This document shows positions 1 through 9,926 of a DNA stretch of 64,000 nucleotides, one piece after another. The DNA is from Sporichthyaceae bacterium. Lineage in GTDB: Bacteria > Actinomycetota > Actinomycetes > Sporichthyales > Sporichthyaceae. Below the pieces are notes generated by a model. It was given only the letters and a program-made list of their open reading frames with translations. It searched no databases and was not told the DNA's origin. A program made the position numbers and the translations under genes. Within the stretch, counting starts at the first letter, position 1, and every line of letters starts with the position of its first letter. The stretch is taken from positions 1 through 64,000 of the forward strand of contig DATASX010000018.1 in the NCBI GenBank assembly GCA_036269075.1, read 5' to 3'.

Positions 1-312
1 GGCTACGACTTGGACTGGAGCCTCGATCGGTGGCGCGAGTACCTGTCCACCGACCCGGTGACGGTGGAGCCGTCGCAACCGCCGGCGGATCCGGTCGTCG
101 ACCAGTCGGAGATCCCGGACCGGAATCCCGCCGGCTACGACCTGGGCTGGAGCCTCGATCGGTGGCGCGAGTACCTGTCCACCGACCCGGTGGCAGCGGA
201 GCCGACGCAACCGCCGGTGGAGCCGGCTGCCGACCGGCCCGAGACCCCGGAGCAGAGCTCGGTCGACTACGACCTGGACTGGAGCGTCGAGCGCTGGCTC
301 GAGTACCTGCGC
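1..312 (+). repeat. Three tandem 132-bp (44-codon) coding repeats
   Basis: Conserved codons recur at 4, 136 and 268 with a period of exactly 132 bases. A 45-base stretch at 16-60 recurs essentially unchanged at 148-192, and the third copy at 280-312 is diverged. The near-identity of copies 1 and 2 suggests recent duplication or gene conversion. More copies may lie to the left of the window. Confidence 0.85.
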
Positions 313-324
313 AGTGCCGCTTGA
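1..324 (+). CDS. Repeat protein, C-terminal part (5' end outside window)
   Basis: The reading frame is open from the first base to a TGA at 322-324, so only the C-terminal 107 residues are seen and the true start lies to the left. The visible part is almost entirely three copies of a 44-residue unit: a conserved block YDLxWSxxRWxEYL, then a variable Pro/Glu/Asp-rich linker. The blocks start at bases 4, 136 and 268, a period of exactly 132 bases. Copies 1 and 2 are nearly identical; copy 3 has diverged and ends the protein. The blocks are amphipathic, rich in Trp, Tyr, Asp and Arg, and look like short helices joined by disordered linkers. I do not recognise the family and assign no function. 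Confidence 0.7.
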   Translation, partial: GYDLDWSLDRWREYLSTDPVTVEPSQPPADPVVDQSEIPDRNPAGYDLGWSLDRWREYLSTDPVAAEPTQPPVEPAADRPETPEQSSVDYDLDWSVERWLEYLRSAA

Positions 325-357
325 GCCGGAGCGCGGCGCCCCGGCGATGATTGCACC

Positions 358-1131
358 GTGCACGACGCAGGCAGCCCGCCCCGGGTACTGAGCGACCCAG
401 GCTTTCCCGACGACGTCGGCGGGGCTGACGCGGCGTTGGATGCCGTCCTGGCCGGCTGGAGCGCCGCCGGGCCCGCCGAACCGGTGCTCAGCGCGCTGCT
501 GGATACCCGGGTGCTGGTCCCGATCGTCGCGATCCTCAGCGCGAGCGACGATGCGACCGGGGCGGAGAAGGCCACCGATATGGCAGTGGTAACCCTGCGC
601 GGTGACGACGGCCGGGTCGCCCTGCCCGCATTCACCTCGATCGAGCGGCTGTCCGGATGGCATCCCGAGGCGCGGCCGCTGCCGATCACCGCGGTCCGGG
701 CGGCACAGGCGGCGCTGTTCGAGAACGCCGACCTGCTCGTGCTCGACCCGGCCGGCCCGGTCCCGTTCCTGGTCGAAGGCCGGGCCTTGCGCGCCCTTGC
801 CGAGGGCCGGGTGCCGGTGCCACCGGTGCAGGATCCCGAGGTCGCGGGCGCGTTGCGGGCCCGGCTGGCGAGCGAACCGGCGGTCGCCGCCGCTGTTCTC
901 GTCGGCTGCGCCGACCCGAGCGGCCCGGACCTCACGCTGGCGCTCGTACTCGACGTCACCCGCTGCCCGGACCCGGCCGCGTGCCTGCACGCGCTGTCCG
1001 CCGACCTGGCCGCCGACCCGGTGCTACGCGACCGGCTGAGCCGGGGCCTGGACCTCGCACTGGTCCCCGAGGCCGCGTTGCCCGGCGGCGTGCTGCTGGT
1101 CGGCGAACCCAGGGGCGCCGCGGACTGCTGA
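358..1131 (+). CDS. SseB-family protein
   Basis: A 257-residue protein starting at GTG 358. Its N-terminal half (about residues 40-150) resembles the SseB N-terminal fold common in actinomycetes, with LLDTRVLVPIVA, a strand-rich core, 'ALPAFTSIERLSGW' and 'LVLDPAGP'. The C-terminal half resembles the second SseB domain, with an 'AAVLVG' strand and 'LALVLDV'. No catalytic motif, signal peptide or membrane segment is visible. An SseB-like gene next to infC is a known arrangement in Streptomyces, which supports the call. The actinomycete proteins have no settled role. No clear ribosome-binding site precedes the start; an AT-richer stretch at 346-351 could be a -10 box for a leaderless message, but this is weak. 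Confidence 0.75.
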   Translation: MHDAGSPPRVLSDPGFPDDVGGADAALDAVLAGWSAAGPAEPVLSALLDTRVLVPIVAILSASDDATGAEKATDMAVVTLRGDDGRVALPAFTSIERLSGWHPEARPLPITAVRAAQAALFENADLLVLDPAGPVPFLVEGRALRALAEGRVPVPPVQDPEVAGALRARLASEPAVAAAVLVGCADPSGPDLTLALVLDVTRCPDPAACLHALSADLAADPVLRDRLSRGLDLALVPEAALPGGVLLVGEPRGAADC

Positions 1132-1149
1132 GCCGGCGAGCCCGACTGC

Positions 1150-1155
1150 TAAGCT
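1150..1155 (+). promoter_or_regulatory. Possible -10 box for the infC operon
   Basis: TAAGCT at 1150-1155, preceded by TGC as in extended -10 boxes, lies just after the SseB-like gene and before the hairpin-rich infC leader. It fits the actinobacterial TAnnnT pattern. No convincing -35 is visible. Confidence 0.3.
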
Positions 1156-1167
1156 GACGGACGGCCT

Positions 1168-1293
1168 CCCCGGAGATCCGATTTCCGGGGCGTGAAAGCG
1201 GAGTCCGACTCCCACCCGCAACGACCTACCGGTCGTCGGGTTCTGGGCCCGGGCGGATCTTCGGGTCCGTCTTCAGCGGTTGCCCCGGCAACC
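1168..1293 (+). promoter_or_regulatory. Structured infC leader, two upstream hairpins
   Basis: The 254 bases between the SseB-like gene and infC hold two perfect hairpins before the terminator-like one. The first pairs CCCCGGA (1168-1174) with TCCGGGG (1184-1190). The second pairs GGTTGCC (1278-1284) with GGCAACC (1287-1293). A long structured leader on an infC-rpmI-rplT operon suggests translational or attenuation control, as L20 exerts in Firmicutes. No alternative pairing was computed. Confidence 0.5.
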
Positions 1294-1310
1294 GTGGGGT
1301 TCGGTTTGTC

Positions 1311-1343
1311 GGCTTCCGCGAAGCACGGGCGCGGAAGCCTTTT
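1311..1343 (+). terminator. Terminator-like hairpin in the infC leader (possible attenuator)
   Basis: GGCTTCCGCG (1311-1320) pairs perfectly with CGCGGAAGCC (1330-1339) across a 9-base loop, and TTTT follows at 1340-1343. It lies 43 bases before the infC start and downstream of the likely promoter. It therefore looks like an attenuator of the translation-factor operon rather than the end of the upstream gene. Confidence 0.6.
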
Positions 1344-1385
1344 CCGTGTTCGGGGGGTCGAACGGCAGTACTCCGAGGAGGGCAC

Positions 1386-2012
1386 ATCAGCACAGAACCG
1401 CGCATCAACGACCGGATCCGGGTTCCCGAGGTCAGGCTCGTCGGGCCGAATGGCGAACAGGTCGGAATCGTGCCGATCGCCAAGGCTCTCGAGCTTGCGC
1501 GCGAGTCCGACCTGGACCTGGTCGAGGTGGCCGCCACCGCGCGTCCGCCGGTGGTCAAGCTCATGGACTACGGCAAGTTCAAGTACGAGTCCGCGATGAA
1601 GGCCCGTGAAGCGCGACGCAATCAGGCGCAGACCGTCATCAAGGAGATGAAGCTGCGTCCCAAGATCGACCCGCACGACTACGAGACGAAGAAGGGCCAC
1701 GTCGTCCGGTTCCTCAAGGCCGGCGACAAGGTGAAGATCACGATCATGTTCCGCGGCCGGGAGCAGTCCCGTCCGGAGCTCGGTTTCCGCCTGCTCAAGC
1801 GCTTGGCCGACGACGTCCAGGAACTCGGCGTGGTCGAGTACGAGCCGCGTCAGGAGGGCCGGAACATGCTCATGGTCCTGGCCCCGACGAAGAAGAAGGC
1901 CGAGGCGATGGCCGAGGCTCGGCAGGCCCGCGACGAGCGCCGCAAGGATGCGGGGTCCGCCGAACCCGCCGAGGACGACGCGCCCGAAACCGAAGCGGTC
2001 GCCGAGAGCTGA
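1386..2012 (+). CDS. infC: Translation initiation factor IF-3
   Basis: IF-3 binds the 30S subunit, prevents premature 50S joining and checks start-codon choice. The frame gives 208 residues with the N-terminal domain ([15 protein letters not shown], residues 4-18; [10 protein letters not shown]), a linker helix, the C-terminal domain ([26 protein letters not shown]) and an acidic tail. The conserved start of the family is reached only by initiating at ATC 1386, which follows AGGAGGG at 1376-1382 by three bases. The first GTG (1470) would remove conserved residues. Non-AUG (AUU/AUC) starts are a classic infC feature and allow IF-3 to limit its own translation. It heads the infC-rpmI-rplT operon. 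Confidence 0.93.
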   Translation: MSTEPRINDRIRVPEVRLVGPNGEQVGIVPIAKALELARESDLDLVEVAATARPPVVKLMDYGKFKYESAMKAREARRNQAQTVIKEMKLRPKIDPHDYETKKGHVVRFLKAGDKVKITIMFRGREQSRPELGFRLLKRLADDVQELGVVEYEPRQEGRNMLMVLAPTKKKAEAMAEARQARDERRKDAGSAEPAEDDAPETEAVAES

Positions 2013-2066
2013 GCCGTCCGCAAGTCCCGCACAGCCGGCTGAACGAACTACGGAGAGAGCCCGACG

Positions 2067-2261
2067 ATGCCCAAGGCCAAGACCCACAGCGGCGCCAGCA
2101 AGCGCTTCAAGATCACCGGGACCGGCAAGGTGATGCGCGAGAAGGCGAACGCCCGGCATCTGCTCGAGCACAAGTCCTCCCGTCGTACCCGTCGGCTGGC
2201 GATGGAGGCCGAGCTGGCGCCGGGCGACCGCAAGCGTGTCCTGAAGCTGCTGCGCAAGTAG
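2067..2261 (+). CDS. rpmI: 50S ribosomal protein L35
   Basis: A 64-residue protein of normal L35 length. It starts [15 protein letters not shown] and is very Lys/Arg-rich ([14 protein letters not shown]), as expected of a small rRNA-binding protein of the large subunit. The start at ATG 2067 follows GGAGAG at 2052-2057. It sits between infC and rplT, the near-universal bacterial order, and is expected to be cotranscribed with them. Confidence 0.97.
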   Translation: MPKAKTHSGASKRFKITGTGKVMREKANARHLLEHKSSRRTRRLAMEAELAPGDRKRVLKLLRK

Positions 2262-2322
2262 TCCGTCCTCGCGCGCAGCAGTGCGCGTCCGCCCTCAGTT
2301 TGATCCAGGAGTTTGAAGCGAC

Positions 2323-2703
2323 ATGGCACGCGTGAAGCGGGCGGTCAACGCCCAGAAGAAGCGTCGAGAGGTTCTCGAGCAGGCCAGCGGTTACCGCGGC
2401 CAGCGTTCCCGGCTGTACCGCAAGGCCAAGGAGCAGGTAACCCACTCCCTGGTCTACGCCTACCGGGACCGCAAGAAGCGCAAGGGCGACTTCCGTCGGC
2501 TGTGGATCCAGCGAATCAACGCCGCCTCCCGGGAGAACGGCCTGACTTACAACCGGTTCATCCAGGGCCTGCAGCTGGCCGAGATCGAGGTCGACCGCCG
2601 CATGCTCGCCGAGCTCGCGGTCAACGACCCGGCGGCGTTCACCACGCTCGTCGAGATCGCCAAGGCGGCGTTGCCGGCCGACCGCAACGCTCCTGCGGCC
2701 TGA
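2323..2703 (+). CDS. rplT: 50S ribosomal protein L20
   Basis: A 126-residue protein with canonical L20 features: [20 protein letters not shown] at the start, [19 protein letters not shown] and [19 protein letters not shown]20 binds 23S rRNA early in 50S assembly. In Firmicutes it also represses the infC operon by binding the leader. Whether that holds here is unknown, but the structured leader upstream of infC makes it worth asking. The start follows CAGGAG at 2306-2311. Confidence 0.97.
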   Translation: MARVKRAVNAQKKRREVLEQASGYRGQRSRLYRKAKEQVTHSLVYAYRDRKKRKGDFRRLWIQRINAASRENGLTYNRFIQGLQLAEIEVDRRMLAELAVNDPAAFTTLVEIAKAALPADRNAPAA

Positions 2704-2728
2704 CATAAGCGCACCACGCAGCCGCTCG

Positions 2729-3544
2729 ATGCCGGGGGAGATCACCTCGGCCCGGGCGGCCGCTGTTGTCGCAGCTGTCCGGTTGGGCAAGCGCGCCTTC
2801 CGGACCCGCGACCGGAGGTTCCTCGCCGAGGGGCCGCAGGCCGTCCGCGAGGCACTGGCCTGCCCGGGCACGGTCAGCGCGCTGTTCGTCACCGCGGAGG
2901 CCGAGGCCCGGCACCCGGACCTGATGGCGGCCGCCGACGTCGTGGGGCCGGCCGTGCACCGCGTGTCCGGTCCGGTGATGGAAGCTCTCGCCCAGACCAC
3001 GACCCCGCAGGGGATCGTGGCCGTCTGCGGGTTCGTCGATGTGGGGTTGCCGGCGGTGCTCGACGCCGCCCCGCGGTTGTCCGTGCTGCTGGCCCAGGTG
3101 CGCGATCCGGGTAACGCCGGGACGGTGATCCGGGTGGCCGACGCCGCCGGTGCCGCCGCGGTGCTGCTGTCCCACGGTTCGGTCGACGTCTACAACGCCA
3201 AGTGCGTCCGGGCCGGGGCGGGCAGCATGTTCCACCTGCCGATCACGGTCGACGTGGACACCGCGCGGACGGTGGCCGCGCTGCGGCAGGCCGGGATGCG
3301 GGTGCTGGCCGCCGACGGTCGCGGCCGCCTCGACCTCGACGACCTGGCCGACTCCGGCGGGCTCGCGGCGCCGACGACCTGGATCTTCGGCAACGAGGCC
3401 TGGGGTCTGCCGGCCGAGGTGGCCGAGCTGGCCGACGATGTCGTCCGGGTGCCGATCCACGGCCGGGCCGAGAGCCTCAACCTCGCCACCGCGGCCGCGG
3501 TGTGCCTCTACGCCTCGGCCCGTGCGCACCGGCGCGGAGATTAA
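2729..3544 (+). CDS. TrmH/SpoU-family RNA 2'-O-methyltransferase
   Basis: A 271-residue SPOUT methyltransferase that transfers a methyl group from SAM to an RNA ribose. The N-terminal substrate-binding part has 'RRFLAEGPQAVREAL' (residues about 27-41). The SpoU catalytic core shows its three motifs: 'NAGTVIRVADAAGAAAVL', 'IFGNEAWGLP' and 'VPIHGRAESLNLATAAAVCLY'. The latter two form the knotted cofactor site. A methyltransferase of this type directly after rplT is standard in actinomycetes, suggesting an rRNA target. The exact nucleotide cannot be read from sequence. No good ribosome-binding site precedes ATG 2729, so translation may be coupled to rplT. Confidence 0.88.
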   Translation: MPGEITSARAAAVVAAVRLGKRAFRTRDRRFLAEGPQAVREALACPGTVSALFVTAEAEARHPDLMAAADVVGPAVHRVSGPVMEALAQTTTPQGIVAVCGFVDVGLPAVLDAAPRLSVLLAQVRDPGNAGTVIRVADAAGAAAVLLSHGSVDVYNAKCVRAGAGSMFHLPITVDVDTARTVAALRQAGMRVLAADGRGRLDLDDLADSGGLAAPTTWIFGNEAWGLPAEVAELADDVVRVPIHGRAESLNLATAAAVCLYASARAHRRGD

Positions 3545-3643
3545 ACTCCCGAACAGGCCAAGTCCGGACGAAACTGTTCTCCCGTTTCGTCGCGTTGCCG
3601 CAAACCATCCGCACAGCTGCCACGCTTCCGCGATCCTGCAAAG

Positions 3644-4696
3644 GTGAGGGAAACCCGCCGCCCTTGCGGTGACCAGCTCGACGGTCGCATCGCGTACGAC
3701 GAACTGCCCGACGGTCTGGTCGTCGCCGACGACAGCGGCCAGGTGATCCTGGTCAACCGTCGCGCCGAACGCCTGCTCGGTCTGCCGGCCGACGAGCTGA
3801 TCGGCAAGGACCTGCCGCACGTACTCCCGCTGGTCGACCGCTGCGGTCGGGACTGGTGGGAGGTTGCGGACCCCTACGGCGGCCTGGCGACCCGTACCGG
3901 CCACCCGGAGCAGTCGCTGCTGCTGGGCTCCCGGGAGATGCTGGTCTGCGCCACGTTCGTGCGTGAGCAGCCCCTGGGTCAGGTCCACCGGCTCGTGGTT
4001 ACGTTGCGTGGTGGGGCCGGCCGGGAACGGGCCGAACGGGCACGCGCCGATCTGGTGGCCACCGTCGCGCACGAGCTGCGCACCCCGCTGGCTGCGGTCA
4101 AGGGCTTCACGACCACGCTGCTGCGCCGGTGGGACCGCTTCGACGATGCCGAGCGCCGCGAACTGGTGGCCGCCGTCCGGTCCGACGCCGACCGGCTCGG
4201 CCGGTTGGTCGGTGACCTGCTCGACGTCGGCCGGATCGAGGCCGGGCGTCTCGACCTGCGGCGCAGCCCGGTCGACCTGATCGAGTTGGTCCAGCGGCAG
4301 GTGGCCGCCCAGGTGGCCGCCGGTGTGCCGGCTGAACGCTTCCGCGTCGAGCAGAGTGGCCCGGTCGGTGTACTCGCCGTCGACACCGACCGCGTCGAGC
4401 AGGTGCTGGCGAACCTGCTGGACAACGCGGTGCGGCACGGCGCCGGCCGGGTGACGATGCGGCTCGAGGCCTGCCCGGACGGCGTCGCCGTGACGGTGAG
4501 CGACCAGGGCGACGGCGTCCCGGCGGAGCAGAAGAACCTGGTGTTCCAGCGTTTCTGGCGCGACGGGCGCCGCGGCGGCAGCGGGCTCGGGCTGTACGTG
4601 GCGCGCGGACTGGTCGAGGCGCACGGCGGCACGATCGGCGTGGGCCGCGCGGCCGGTGGCGGCGCCGCCTTCCGCTTCACCCTCCCCGCCGCCTGA
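3644..4696 (+). CDS. PAS-domain sensor histidine kinase
   Basis: A 350-residue cytoplasmic kinase with no membrane segment. Residues about 16-125 form a PAS sensor ('LPDGLVVADDSGQVILVNRR', 'LLGLPADELIGKDL'). A HisKA dimerisation domain follows with the phospho-acceptor in 'VAHELRTPLAAVKGF'. The ATPase domain then shows the N box 'NLLDNAVRHG', G1 'DQGDGVP' and G2 'GSGLGLYVARGLVEAHGG'. No response regulator is adjacent, so it is an orphan. A kinase between the methyltransferase and pheS is conserved in Streptomyces. GTG 3644 is the start used; no strong ribosome-binding site is visible, so the start is less certain than the domains. The signal sensed is unknown. Confidence 0.88.
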   Translation: MRETRRPCGDQLDGRIAYDELPDGLVVADDSGQVILVNRRAERLLGLPADELIGKDLPHVLPLVDRCGRDWWEVADPYGGLATRTGHPEQSLLLGSREMLVCATFVREQPLGQVHRLVVTLRGGAGRERAERARADLVATVAHELRTPLAAVKGFTTTLLRRWDRFDDAERRELVAAVRSDADRLGRLVGDLLDVGRIEAGRLDLRRSPVDLIELVQRQVAAQVAAGVPAERFRVEQSGPVGVLAVDTDRVEQVLANLLDNAVRHGAGRVTMRLEACPDGVAVTVSDQGDGVPAEQKNLVFQRFWRDGRRGGSGLGLYVARGLVEAHGGTIGVGRAAGGGAAFRFTLPAA

Positions 4697-4712
4697 GTCA
4701 CCCTAAGTTGCA

Positions 4713-4772
4713 TCTTCTGTGCGCGTCCGCGCCCTTCGGGGGCCCTCGAAGGGCGCGGACGCGCGCAGAAGA
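4713..4772 (+). terminator. 26-bp near-perfect hairpin between the kinase and pheS
   Basis: Bases 4713-4738 pair with 4747-4772 with a single G-T wobble, leaving an 8-base loop. The stem is exceptionally long for a terminator and no T-run follows. It starts 17 bases after the kinase stop and ends 30 bases before the pheS -10 box, so it likely insulates the two units. Its right arm resembles a sequence at 19102-19132, which suggests a dispersed element. Confidence 0.6.
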
Positions 4773-4801
4773 CGCGAGAGAGTTCGGGACGGTGGCGGCC
4801 A

Positions 4802-5937
<1,136 letters not shown>

Positions 5938-5938
<1 letters not shown>

Positions 5939-8475
5939 TGCGCGCGCCCATCTCCTGGATCCGGGACTTCGTGCCCGGCCTGCCTGTTGATCTGACGGGG
6001 CGTCAGGTTGCCGAGAAGATCATAGCCGCGGGCCTGGAGGTGGAGACCGTCGAGTCCGTCGGCGGCGAGGTCACCGGTCCGCTGGTGGTCGGTCGCGTGC
6101 TGTCCATCGAGGAGCTTCGGGAGAAGGAGAAGCTCAAGAAGGACATCCGGTACTGCCGGGTCGACGTCGGCCCGGAACACAACGAGACTCACGGTGTCGG
6201 CGCCGGTTCGCGCGGGATTGTCTGCGGGGCAAGGAATTTCGCGCTCAGCGACGTGGTCGTGGTCGCGCTGCCGGGGACCGTCCTGCCGGGTGCCGAACCC
6301 GGTGAGCACTGGGCCGTCGCCGCCCGCAAGACCTACGGGCACGTCTCCGACGGGATGATCTGCTCGGAGCGCGAACTCGGCATCCCCGAGGGCGACCACG
6401 CGGGCATCATCGTGCTCCCGCCGACCACCCCGATCGGTGCGGACGCGAAGGCCGTGCTCGGCATGGGCGACGAGGTGCTGGACATCGCGGTCACCCCGGA
6501 CCGGGGTTACGCGCTCTCGATCCGCGGTGTGGCCCGCGAGGTGGCCACCGCGTTCGACGTCGAGTTCGTCGACCCGGCCGCACCGATCACCGCGCCGACC
6601 GCGGCGGGCTACCCGGTCCGTGTCGCCGACCCGACCGGCTGCGACCGGTTCGTCGCCCGCGTCGTCACCGGGCTGGACCCGAGCGCGCCGTCGCCGGAGT
6701 GGATGCGCCGCCGGATACAGGCCTGCGGGATGCGGTCGATCTCGTTGGCCGTCGATGTCACCAACTACGTGATGCTCGAACTCGGTCAGCCCACGCACGC
6801 CTACGACCGGGCCAAGCTGCGTGGGGCGATCGGCGTACGCCGGGCCGCGTCAGGGGAGAAGTTGGAGACCCTCGACGGCGCGGTGCGCGACCTCGACCCC
6901 GGCGACCTGCTGATCGTCGACGACTCCGGCCCGATCGGCCTGGCCGGCGTGATGGGCGGCGCGAGCACCGAGATCGGCGCGGGAACCACCGACGTCGTGA
7001 TCGAGGCCGCGCACTTCGACCCGGTCACGATCGCCCGGGTGGCCCGACGACACCGCCTGGCCAGCGAGGCCTCCCGGCGCTTCGAACGCGGCGTGGACCC
7101 GATGCTGCCGCCGATCGCGGCGGCCCGTATCGCGGGCCTGCTCGCCGAACTCGGCGGCGGCACGATCGAGGACGCCGGCACGGACGAGAACATGCTTCCT
7201 GCGCCGGCCACGATCACCCTCGACGTCGCCTACCCCGCTCGGTTGGCCGGCCGCGACCTGGACGGCGGGACCGTGCAGCGGCGGTTGGTCCAGGTCGGCG
7301 CGACCTGCGCAGTCGACGGTGCGACGTTGACCGTCACCCCGCCGTCGTGGCGGCCCGACCTGACCGACCCGGCCGACGTCGCCGAGGAGGTCATCCGCCT
7401 CGAGGGCTACGACTCGGTCCCGGCCCTGCTGCCACGGGCACCGGCCGGACGCGGCCTGACGTTCGAGCAGCAGCGGCGCCGCAGCGTCTCCCGCGCCCTG
7501 GCCGGCGCCGGATTAGCCGAGGTGCTCTGCTACCCGTTCGTCGCGGCCCGCGAGTTCGACGCGCTCGGCCTGCCCGTCGACGACGTGCGGCGTTCCGCGC
7601 TGCGGCTGGCCAACCCGATCTCGGAGGCCGAACCGCTGCTGCGCACGACGCTGCTGCCGGGCCTGTTCGCGGCGCTGCGGCGCAATCTCGGCCGCGGTAC
7701 GGCCGACCTGGCCCTGTTCGAGGTCGGTCGGGTGTTCCGGCCGTCGCTGACCGGCGGACCCGCGCCCCGGCCGCCGGTGGACCGACGTGCCACGCCGGAG
7801 GAGTTGGCCGCGACCGAGGCCGCCCTGCCGCACCAGCCCCGGCACGTTGCCGTGGTGATGACCGGCGCGCGGTTGCCGAACGGCTGGTGGGGCGCCGGCC
7901 GTGAGGCCGACTGGGCCGACGCGATCGAGGCCGGCCGGGCCGTCGCAGCCGCGGCGGGCACCGATCTGACGGTGCATCAGGACAACCTGGCGCCGTGGCA
8001 CCCGGGACGGTGTGCGGCGCTGACCGTCGCCACCGACGACGGCGACCTGGTGCTGGGGCACGCCGGTGAACTGCACCCGCGGGTGATCGGGGAGCTGTCG
8101 TTGCCGGCCCGCACCGTGGCGATGGAACTCGACCTCGACCTGTTGCTCGAGCACGCGAACGCCGTCACCCCGGCGCCGCGGATCTCCGGATTCCCGCCGG
8201 CCACTCAGGATGTCGCGTTGATCGTCGCCGCCGACGTGTCGGCACAGGACGTGGCCGCCGCACTGCGGGAAGGCGCGGGTGAGCTGCTGGAGTCGATCCG
8301 GCTGTTCGACGTCTGGACCGGCGAGCAACTCGGCGCCGACAACAAGTCGCTGGCGTTCGCTTTGCGCTTCCGGGCGCCGGACCGCACCTTGACCGCCGAG
8401 GAGGCGAGCGCGGCACGCGAGGCTGCGGTGGCCCGGGCCGGCGAACTGACCGGCGCAGTGCTGCGCCGTGCCTGA
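5938..8475 (+). CDS. pheT: Phenylalanine-tRNA ligase beta subunit
   Basis: The beta subunit handles tRNA binding and editing of Tyr-tRNA-Phe. It is 845 residues long, the usual length. In order it has an N-terminal tRNA-binding/EMAP-like domain (about 40-155), the B3/B4 editing domain ([24 protein letters not shown]-like region), B5, a catalytic-like domain ([20 protein letters not shown]) and a C-terminal FDX-ACB anticodon-binding domain ([16 protein letters not shown]). The start is ATG 5938, which overlaps the pheS stop. The open frame extends further upstream, but only this start gives the family's [15 protein letters not shown]-terminus. Confidence 0.96.
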
Positions 8476-8529
8476 CCTACCCCACAGCTGCGGCCTGTCG
8501 AACGTTTCTCGCTGCGTCGGAGGTCGACC

Positions 8530-9816
8530 GTGAACACGCAGGGCGCCCGAGCGGGGGTACGGGACCGGGAGGCGTTTTTCTGTGCCGCCTACGAACTGCT
8601 GGCCGAACGCGGCTGCACCGGGCTGACGATCGCCGCGATGTGCGAGCGACTGCGCGTGACCAAGGGCTCGTTCTACCACCATTTCGAGGACATGCCGGCG
8701 TTCGTCGCGGCCTTCGCGCAGCGGTGGCAGACGTATTTCGTCGGGTTCTTCGACTCCTTCGCGCAGGTGCCGGACGCGCGTCGGCGCTTGGCCGCCTGTG
8801 CGAACAACGCGGGGGCGTCCATCTCCCCGGGGGTGCGCAGCGTCCTGGCTTGGGCCCGGACCAACCAGGCGATAGCCGATGCGGTCGGGGAGGTCTATCG
8901 CAGCGTGTGGGCGCTGAGCGCGGGCAGCTTCACGGACTGGGCGGGTGATTCCGACACCGGCGCGGTTCTCGGTCCGATGGCGAATTCGGTGGCCATCGGG
9001 GCGCAATCGCGTCCGCGGGTGCTGTCGGCCGAACGCTGGATCCTGTGGTGTGCCGCCATCTACGAGGGCCTCGGCGTGACCGGCGGGGTCATCCGCGTGG
9101 AAGGACGTCCCTGTCTGCAGGTCCACTCCTGGCGCCGCATGGACACGGTGGCGACCTCGGCCGGCGACGTGGCGGACCTGGTCGATGCGATCGGCATCGT
9201 CCCGGGCGCCGACGCTTGGACGAGGTTGGGCACCGCGTCCGGCTCGCGGGATCGGTACTTCGGCGCCGCCGGTGAATTGCTCGCGGCGCAGGGATCCGAC
9301 GGCCTGACGGTCGCCGCGATGGTAGACCGACTCGAGCTGACCAAGGGCTCGTTTCACCATCACTTCGGGGCATTGCCGGACTTCGTGACGGAATTGGCCG
9401 CCGCCTGGGCCGCGGCGGAACTGCACCGGGTCGAGGAACTGCTGGCGGAACGTAATCCCTGGCGCCGATTGGAACTGCTCCACGCCGATCTCTTGGTCGG
9501 CCCGACACAGGCCGCCGTCGCCTGGCGGGCTTGGTCCCACTCGAACCCCTCGGTGGCGTCGGCCGTGCGCGCGGTCGACGAGCGCCGCGAACGGGCGCTC
9601 GCCCTGACGCTGGCCCGGATCCGCGGGACCTGCGACGAGCGATTCCTGGCCGAGATGACCTATTCCATGAGCCTCGGCCTGCATGCCTGGCAGCCATCGC
9701 TGGACCGGGGCGTGATCGCCCGCGCCGCGATCGAGTGGATGCGCCGGATGCTCGACATCGAGGCCGAGGTGGTCACCGCCGCCGGCGTCCCGACGTTGGC
9801 GCTGCGGGCCGCATGA
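8530..9816 (+). CDS. Tandem TetR-type regulator (two DNA-binding domains)
   Basis: A 428-residue protein built from two TetR-like halves, about twice the usual family length. Each half begins with a helix-turn-helix: 'LTIAAMCERLRVTKGSFYHHF' without its last residue spans 32-51, and the matching 'LTVAAMVDRLELTKGSFHHH' starts at residue 259. Both keep the K-G-S-F recognition-helix core. The first half ends with its own ligand-domain-like helices, then the second repeats the plan. A covalent dimer might bind asymmetric operators. The frame is continuous, so this is not two genes. GTG 8530 is preceded by GGAGG (8519-8523). Targets and ligand are unknown; neighbours are pheT and a cell-wall gene. 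Confidence 0.85.
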   Translation: MNTQGARAGVRDREAFFCAAYELLAERGCTGLTIAAMCERLRVTKGSFYHHFEDMPAFVAAFAQRWQTYFVGFFDSFAQVPDARRRLAACANNAGASISPGVRSVLAWARTNQAIADAVGEVYRSVWALSAGSFTDWAGDSDTGAVLGPMANSVAIGAQSRPRVLSAERWILWCAAIYEGLGVTGGVIRVEGRPCLQVHSWRRMDTVATSAGDVADLVDAIGIVPGADAWTRLGTASGSRDRYFGAAGELLAAQGSDGLTVAAMVDRLELTKGSFHHHFGALPDFVTELAAAWAAAELHRVEELLAERNPWRRLELLHADLLVGPTQAAVAWRAWSHSNPSVASAVRAVDERRERALALTLARIRGTCDERFLAEMTYSMSLGLHAWQPSLDRGVIARAAIEWMRRMLDIEAEVVTAAGVPTLALRAA

Positions 9817-9890
9817 GCGGTCGACACGCCGCCGTGAGCAGGCGACCTCCGGCGCGGGGCAACGGTTTCTTCTCGGCCGGCCCAAGCCGA

Positions 9891-9919
9891 TTGCGATCCG
9901 GGGCACTCCCGCCGATCGT
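9891..9919 (+). promoter_or_regulatory. Promoter for a leaderless L,D-transpeptidase-like gene
   Basis: TTGCGA (9891-9896), a 17-base spacer and GATCGT (9914-9919) make a plausible housekeeping promoter. The -10 ends seven bases before ATG 9927. The only purine-rich stretch (GGAGA 9921-9925) is too close to the ATG to act as a ribosome-binding site, so a leaderless start is likely. Confidence 0.5.
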
Positions 9920-9926
9920 CGGAGAA

